Assembly: GCF_001742745.1 (NCBI RefSeq)
Contig: NZ_MJAK01000006.1
Location: 62,001 to 126,000, forward strand
DNA: 64,000 bases
Origin: Curtobacterium sp. ER1/6
GTDB lineage: Bacteria; Actinomycetota; Actinomycetes; Actinomycetales; Microbacteriaceae
Direction of reading: 5' to 3'
The notes under the pieces were generated by a model that saw only the letters and a list, made by a program, of their open reading frames with translations, ran no database searches and was not told the origin of the DNA. Position numbers and translations under genes: made by a program. This document shows positions 59,255-64,000 of the stretch, piece after piece. How positions within the stretch are numbered: position 1 is the first letter of the stretch; every line of letters starts with the position of its first letter.

Positions 59255-60409
59255 ATGGACCAACCGGCAACAGCACGCGGCGCGTCCGGGACCGACGGCT
59301 CCCGCGACCACGTCGCCGGATCGGCGCGCCGTGGGCCCCGCCCCACGCTGGCCGCTGTGGCCCGTGCGGCGGGCGTCGCCCCGTCGACCGCCTCGCTCGC
59401 GTTCAGCGGCGCCGGACCGGTGTCCGAGGACGCGAAGGCCCGTGTGCTCGCCGCCGCCGCGGAGCTCGGGTACGGCGGACCCGACCCCCGCGCACGGTCG
59501 CTCCGCCGCGGGCGCTCCGGGGTGATCGGCGTCGTCATGGACGAACGCCTGAGCGACGCGTTCCGCGACCCGGTGAACGTCCTGACGCTCGACGGGATCG
59601 CCGAGGTCGCGGGCGAGGCCGGGGCGTCACTGCTGCTCGTCCGCAGTCCCCTCGACGACGAGCGCGGCACCGGGCCCATCGTCGACGCCCCGATGGACGC
59701 CGTCGTCCTGGTCGGGTGCAACGTGCGCATCGACCCCGCGGTCGCCGTCCTCCGCCGTCGGCAGATCCCCGTCGTCGCGATCGAGGCGGACGACATCGAG
59801 GGCGCGGTGCCGATCCACCTCGACAACCGCGACGCCTCGCGGCGGGCGGCCTCCTACCTCGCCGAGCTCGGCCACACCGCCGTGACGATCGTGACCCTGC
59901 CGCTCGACGCCGAGCGCCGCTGCGGACCGGTCGACGCTGCCCGCGAGGCCGCCGGCGTCGCGCACACGACGCTCGAGCGGTTGCGGGGCGTCCGCGAGGT
60001 CTACCCGGACGCGGCCGCGGTCGAGGCCGCCGGGAGTTCGGTGGAGGACGGCCGCGCCGCCGCACGGACCCTGTTCACCGACGGAGCGCCCGTGCCCACC
60101 GCAGTCGTGGCGCAGAGCGACCTGCTCGCCGTCGGGGTGATCTCGGCCGCGCTCGACGCCGGGCTCCGCGTGCCGGAGGACGTCAGCGTGATCGGGTTCG
60201 ACGGCATCACCGTCGACGACAGCCTGCTGCACCGCTCGCCGATCCAGCGGCTGACGACGCTCGAGCAGCCGTTCGAGCAGAAGGGCCGGGCCGCGGCACG
60301 TGCGGCGCTGGCGATGCTCGAGGGGGTCCAGCCGGAGCCGGCCGCCTTCCGGTCGGAGCTGCGGATCGGGGACACGACCGGGCCGGTGCGCGCGGCGATC
60401 GGCGGCTGA
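59255..60409 (+). CDS. LacI-family transcriptional regulator
   Basis: A 384-aa protein. After a ~28-residue extension, the HTH (PTLAAVARAAGVAPSTASLAFSGAGPVSEDAKARVLAAAAELGY) and hinge precede a periplasmic-binding-like domain (GVIGVVMDERLSD, VIGFDGITVDDSLLHRSPIQRLTTLEQPFEQKGRAAARAAL). It likely represses the divergent MFS gene and itself through the palindrome. The -10 sits 8 bp before the ATG, so the mRNA may be leaderless. Confidence 0.92.
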   Translation: MDQPATARGASGTDGSRDHVAGSARRGPRPTLAAVARAAGVAPSTASLAFSGAGPVSEDAKARVLAAAAELGYGGPDPRARSLRRGRSGVIGVVMDERLSDAFRDPVNVLTLDGIAEVAGEAGASLLLVRSPLDDERGTGPIVDAPMDAVVLVGCNVRIDPAVAVLRRRQIPVVAIEADDIEGAVPIHLDNRDASRRAASYLAELGHTAVTIVTLPLDAERRCGPVDAAREAAGVAHTTLERLRGVREVYPDAAAVEAAGSSVEDGRAAARTLFTDGAPVPTAVVAQSDLLAVGVISAALDAGLRVPEDVSVIGFDGITVDDSLLHRSPIQRLTTLEQPFEQKGRAAARAALAMLEGVQPEPAAFRSELRIGDTTGPVRAAIGG

Positions 60410-60510
60410 GCACCCCGTCCCACACCCCGGACGTCGGCTGGTGGTTCCCTCAGCGCCGGCGAGCCGCCGTCGACCCGGACCCGGAGGTGCCGTCCCTACG
60501 ATCCGTCCTC

Positions 60511-61635
60511 GTGCAGCGTGTCCAGCGTGTCGGAGTCGTGACGAGGGTCGTCCTCGTCCTGGTGGTCGCCGTGACGTCGGCAGCGGTCGCCGTCGCCCTG
60601 GTCGGGTGGTTCCGTCCGCCGGACCGATCTGCCGCCGCTGCTGCCCCGGTCCCGAGCGCGACCCCGACCGCAGCGTCGACCCCGACCGCCGACGGACTCG
60701 GGTCCAGGCTGTCCGTGTTCCGGCCGCTGGTGCTCGGTTCGACGGTCCCCGCGGGCGAGCGCCCGACCCCGGACGAGCCGTCGACCGTCGACCTCGCGAC
60801 GACCTGGGTGGCGCCGTCGGACATGCCGCAGACCGGTCGGCTGCTGCACGTGTCGATCCCGGGCACGACGTCGCACTTCACCGCCCGCGACGCCCTGCTC
60901 TACCTGCCCCCGGCGGCCCTCGTCGCGGACCCGCCGCCCCTGCCGGTGGCGGTCGTGATGCCCGGGCAGTCGCGGGGGTCCGGCCCGGACGACCTGCAGA
61001 ACGGCGGGCACATCGAGCAGACGATGGACGCGATCGCCGAGCTGCACCGTGGTCTGACCCCGATCGTCGTCGTCCCCGACCAGCTCGGCCCGGAGTCGGG
61101 CAACCCGATGTGCGTCGACGGGCCGCTCGGCAACAGCCGGTCGTACCTCGAGCACGACGTCCCCGCATGGATCACGAGCCACCTGCGCGTGCAGACCGGT
61201 GCCGCGGCCTGGACGATCGGCGGGTTCTCGCAGGGCGGCACGTGTGCGATCCAGCTCGGCGCCGGGGACCCCGACCGCTTCGGGAACATCATCGACGTCT
61301 CCGGCGAGCTCGGCCCCTCCCTCGGGGACCCGGCGCGGACGATCGCCCGCGGGTTCTCGGGGAACGCGGCGGCGTACCGGGCGGCCCAGCCCCTGGCGGT
61401 CATGGCCCGGCACGGCCACTACGCGTCGACGTGGGCGTTCTTCACCGCGGCGCAGCTCGACACCCACTACGGCCCGGCGATGCCCGTCGTCGCGGAACGT
61501 GCGGCGGCGGTCGGGATGCACGTGACGCGGTGGGTCCTGCCCGGTGCTCGGCACAACTGGACGATGGCGCGGGCGGCGATCGCCGCGGGTATGGCGTGGC
61601 TGGAGCCGCACGTGGGGCTGGCGCCCGCCGGCTGA
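60511..61635 (+). CDS. secreted esterase of the Ag85/esterase-D fold
   Basis: A 374-aa exported hydrolase. GTG at 60511 lies 8 bp after TACGAT (likely -10). A signal-anchor helix (VVLVLVVAVTSAAVAVALVGWF) and a Pro/Thr/Ala linker lead to the hydrolase: VSIPGTTSHFTARDALLYLPPAAL, VVMPGQSRG, NPMCVDGPLGNSRSYLEHDVPAWI, nucleophile Ser in GFSQGGTCAIQLG, His in GARHNW. It is a paralog of the hydrolase half of 46704-47987, with one helix in place of four. Confidence 0.87.
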   Translation: MQRVQRVGVVTRVVLVLVVAVTSAAVAVALVGWFRPPDRSAAAAAPVPSATPTAASTPTADGLGSRLSVFRPLVLGSTVPAGERPTPDEPSTVDLATTWVAPSDMPQTGRLLHVSIPGTTSHFTARDALLYLPPAALVADPPPLPVAVVMPGQSRGSGPDDLQNGGHIEQTMDAIAELHRGLTPIVVVPDQLGPESGNPMCVDGPLGNSRSYLEHDVPAWITSHLRVQTGAAAWTIGGFSQGGTCAIQLGAGDPDRFGNIIDVSGELGPSLGDPARTIARGFSGNAAAYRAAQPLAVMARHGHYASTWAFFTAAQLDTHYGPAMPVVAERAAAVGMHVTRWVLPGARHNWTMARAAIAAGMAWLEPHVGLAPAG

Positions 61636-61669
61636 CGGTCCGGATCGAGCACGACGTCCACGGAGCGCG

Positions 61670-62815
61670 CTACGACCCAATGTTCCTGACGAAGGCGGCG
61701 AACCCGGGGATCGTGAACTCCAGCGACCCGCGTTCAGCAGGCTGGACGAGTCCCTTGTCGATGAGCCGAGCGCGAGGTGTCGACAGCTGGTTGCTCCCGG
61801 TGCCCAGGGCCTCCGCGATCGCCGCCCGAGGGGTCGGGCCGTCGCCGAGGCCGGCCATCGCGGTGAGCAGTCGTCGTTCCGAGGGCGAGCACGCTGCCCA
61901 CCGCGCGCGGAAGAGTGCGTCGAGGTCCGCCTGCATGGCACGGTGTCCGCGTTCGACCGCTGGGAGGTCGATCACGGCACCCGGATCCGGACGGCCCGCG
62001 GCCGCCCATGACGCATCCGCGATGAGCTGCACGGAGTACGGGTAGCCCTGAGCGATCGCCAGTGCTCGGTCGACGGCATCGGGTGTCCAGTCGACACCGA
62101 GCACGCGAGCCGGACCGATCAGGGCCACCTCCTCAGCATCACGGTGCAGTGGACCGAGCGGTCGGTACGCGAGGCGCTCGCTGAAGGTGACGACACCGGC
62201 GATGGTCTCCGGTGCGTTGGGCAGGCCGGCGGCGAAGACAGCGGCCGGGACGTCCGCGCCTTCGGCCTGCAGGTGCTGCCACGCGTAGACGAGGATCCGC
62301 AGGCCCTCGGGATCGGCCGACTGTATCTCGTCGACGAGGATCACCAGCGGCTGGTCTTCTGCAGCTGCACGGATCACCGATTCGAACGCGCGAGCTCCCG
62401 CCGGAGCGCTGTCGGTACCGGCTCTGGGCTCCGGAGACCGGAGCGTGGTGGTGGCCGTCGCCACTCCGGGGATGCCGACGGAGAGTTGCAGCGACTCGAT
62501 GGTGCGCAGGAGTGCAGCCCGGTCTGCTTCGTCCGCCACGTGACGGAGTTCCTCCGCGATCTGTGCGACGAGCCCGTGCGTCTCGCCGGCCGTCACCCAC
62601 ACCGTACGAGCACCGCGCAGGGCCGCGCGGCGCTGGTACTCGCGGAGCAGTGACGTCTTCCCGAACCCGCGGGCAGCGTGGTCGACCCGGATCCGGCCGA
62701 CGAGACGCCTGAGATCGACCAGTACGGACAGGCGTTCGTCCATCTCGGCGAGCTGCAGCGCGCGCCCGGGGACCGCACGCGCGATCTCGCCTGGAGTGTA
62801 GGGACTGGGTTGCAC
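61670..62815 (-). CDS. AAA-type ATPase with C-terminal winged helix
   Basis: A 381-aa STAND/Orc-like ATPase. The phosphate loop is the variant ARGFGKTSLLREYQ, Walker B is PLVILVDEIQSADPEG, and a sensor region and lid follow (LAIAQGYPYSVQLIADASWAAAG). The C-terminal ~90 residues form a winged helix (CSPSERRLLTAMAGLGDGPTPRAAIAEALGTGSNQLSTPRARLIDKGLVQPAERGSLEFTIPGF). Such proteins may act in DNA transactions, defence or toxin control; no partner gene is visible. GTG at 62815, with a 9-bp-arm AT-rich palindrome upstream. Confidence 0.85.
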   Translation of the reverse strand: MQPSPYTPGEIARAVPGRALQLAEMDERLSVLVDLRRLVGRIRVDHAARGFGKTSLLREYQRRAALRGARTVWVTAGETHGLVAQIAEELRHVADEADRAALLRTIESLQLSVGIPGVATATTTLRSPEPRAGTDSAPAGARAFESVIRAAAEDQPLVILVDEIQSADPEGLRILVYAWQHLQAEGADVPAAVFAAGLPNAPETIAGVVTFSERLAYRPLGPLHRDAEEVALIGPARVLGVDWTPDAVDRALAIAQGYPYSVQLIADASWAAAGRPDPGAVIDLPAVERGHRAMQADLDALFRARWAACSPSERRLLTAMAGLGDGPTPRAAIAEALGTGSNQLSTPRARLIDKGLVQPAERGSLEFTIPGFAAFVRNIGS

Positions 62816-62830
62816 GGATCCTCGATGAGT

Positions 62831-62856
62831 TGTTATGAAGTGCCCTGTTCATAACA
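62831..62856. promoter_or_regulatory. AT-rich inverted repeat upstream of the AAA ATPase
   Basis: TGTTATGAA (62831-62839) and TTCATAACA (62848-62856) are perfect 9-bp arms around 8 bp, ending 16 bp before the ATPase start codon. The low GC stands out. It is probably an operator, perhaps for the ATPase's own winged helix. Confidence 0.6.
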
Positions 62857-62858
62857 GA

Positions 62859-64000
62859 CTATCGCGGAGCCTCCTGGTCGGGTGTGGTGCGCTGGTGACC
62901 GCTCCGCAGGCCCAGCACCACCACCGCCACCAGGTTCACCGCGCTCCCCACGAGGAACCCCGTGGTCCCCCCGGCCACCCCGGTCGACGGCGCGAGCACC
63001 GCCATGAGCACCACGCCCACGACGAACCCCGCCACCGACGCCAGCGCCACCTGCCGTGACCGACCGGACGCCAGCAGGAGCGCCGCCGGCACGAGTCCGA
63101 CGGTGAACACCCACACGCCGACCATCAGGTACCGCAGGTCCGCGACCGCGGCGGCTCCCTCGGCCGGGTAGACCAGCGGCAGGAACCACCCGGCGAGCCA
63201 GGCGACGAGGCCGAACACCACGGCGGTGCCCGCGGCGAACCCGCCGACGAGCAGCAGCACCCCGCGGGAGCGCAGTGACCCGCCGTCCGACCGGTGCGCG
63301 AACGCCGGCACGAGCACCTGCCCCAGGGCCTGGCCGACCATCGACGCGGGTGTCGCGAGCGTGAAGGCCGCGGCGTAGACCCCGGCCTCGAGCGCCGAGG
63401 AGGACACCTGCGCCGAGATCATCGTCAGCTGCAGCAGGCCGTTCGAGGTCACGACAGCGAGCACGTTCCACGCCGCGAAGCCGAGCACCCCCGCGGTCGG
63501 CTCCGGAGTGCCGGCGGCCCGGTTGCCGCGCGGCCAGCAGGCGATCGCGAAGACGGTGTACCCGACGGCCAGGGGGAGCAGGACGAGCGGCTCGAGCCGG
63601 GCGACGCACGCCGCGACGAGCAGTCCGAGCGCGAGCAGGCTCGTGACCGTGTCCCACAGCGCGACGCGTGGTGCGCGGTCGTACCCGAGCTGGGCGCCGC
63701 GGGCGTAGCAGTACAGGCCGTACCCGACGACGACCCCGACCCCACCGACCACCATGCCGGGGCTCGCACCCCAGGCGATCGCGACCGGTACGGTCACCGC
63801 GGCGAGCACGACGCTCGACACCGCCATCGAGGCCCCGAGCAGTCGGTTCACCGCCGTGTCGGACCGGTGCCCGCGCAGCGCGATCGCCAGCACCCGCGAG
63901 GCGGTGTTGCCCGCCGCGTTCGGCCACAGCAGGGCGGTGAACACCGAGAGGGACAGCAGGGCCGTCGTCTGCCCGAGGGTCTCGGTGCCGAACACCCGCC
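62859..64000 (-). CDS. polysaccharide flippase-like membrane protein, 5' end outside window
   Basis: The frame is open to the window edge, so the N-terminus is missing; 380 residues are visible with about eleven hydrophobic helices. Patterns such as FGTETLGQTTALLSLSVFTALLWPNAAGNTASRVLA and SNGLLQLTMISAQVSSSALEAGVYAAAFTLATPASMVGQALGQVLVPAFAH fit Wzx/MATE-like oligosaccharide flippases. It would move lipid-linked glycans across the membrane. The stop is 3 bp from the AT-rich palindrome. Confidence 0.82.
   Translation of the reverse strand, partial: RVFGTETLGQTTALLSLSVFTALLWPNAAGNTASRVLAIALRGHRSDTAVNRLLGASMAVSSVVLAAVTVPVAIAWGASPGMVVGGVGVVVGYGLYCYARGAQLGYDRAPRVALWDTVTSLLALGLLVAACVARLEPLVLLPLAVGYTVFAIACWPRGNRAAGTPEPTAGVLGFAAWNVLAVVTSNGLLQLTMISAQVSSSALEAGVYAAAFTLATPASMVGQALGQVLVPAFAHRSDGGSLRSRGVLLLVGGFAAGTAVVFGLVAWLAGWFLPLVYPAEGAAAVADLRYLMVGVWVFTVGLVPAALLLASGRSRQVALASVAGFVVGVVLMAVLAPSTGVAGGTTGFLVGSAVNLVAVVVLGLRSGHQRTTPDQEAPR

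Noticed and set aside
57037-61635. A continuous plus-strand open frame of over 1500 codons
   Set aside because: Only its last part (from 60511) is a real gene. The rest is antisense to nucS and an MFS gene and has the Arg/Gly/His-rich make-up of a shadow frame in high-GC DNA.

Overview
The window comes from a high-GC actinobacterium. Gene content and order point to the family Microbacteriaceae, and the style of the accessory genes suggests a Curtobacterium-like plant or soil isolate; the genus is an inference. The left end is the conserved chromosome-origin neighbourhood: a DUF3566 gene (normally just after gyrA), tRNA-Ile and tRNA-Ala, a cyclophilin, a rhomboid protease, crgA, a trpG/pabA-type glutaminase, then the cell-wall and signalling block pknB, pknA, pbpA, rodA/ftsW, pstP, fhaB, fhaA, and tRNA-Leu. 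Most genes in that block overlap by 4 bp (ATGA or GTGA). About 200 bp between the rhomboid gene and crgA is packed with DnaA-box-like 9-mers.

From about 14 kb to 24.9 kb lie stress and regulatory genes: a secreted matrixin-like protease, a two-component system, a manganese catalase, an Hsp20 gene with a HAIR (HspR) operator, and a compact phenolic-acid module (MarR regulator, PadC decarboxylase, cinnamoyl-esterase-like hydrolase) around a perfect operator palindrome. An aldo/keto reductase, a 60-aa small protein and MarR and TetR regulators follow.

From 24.9 to 35 kb is a divergent sugar-use locus. One arm has a GH20 hexosaminidase, two tandem Tat-exported paralogs and a ROK kinase. The other has a ROK repressor, a sugar-binding lipoprotein and two ABC permeases, with no ATPase gene. 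Matching TTAGTAAA half-sites lie between the arms.

From 35 to 51 kb are hydrolases, an MFS exporter, SDR enzymes, a secreted hydrophobic protein overlapping a small membrane protein (bacteriocin/immunity-like layout), a polyol-type catabolic pair with an MFS importer, and housekeeping-type accessory genes. From 51.5 to 54.9 kb two tandem AraC regulators face a coupled operon of three very small ORFs plus a TetR gene. The third small ORF is a paralog of the 60-aa protein at 23.4 kb and shares the tail EPSYADFFTA. The rest holds MFS transporters, a HAD phosphatase, NucS, a LacI regulator, a secreted esterase, an AAA-type ATPase with an AT-rich palindrome upstream, and the 3' part of a flippase.

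A dispersed family of 44-50 bp palindromes (arms built on CGGACGGGAGGC) sits at gene 3' ends, mostly between convergent genes, at seven places. Two other long inverted repeats occupy the same kind of position. They look like bidirectional terminators or REP-like elements. I saw no insertion sequence, prophage or CRISPR array.
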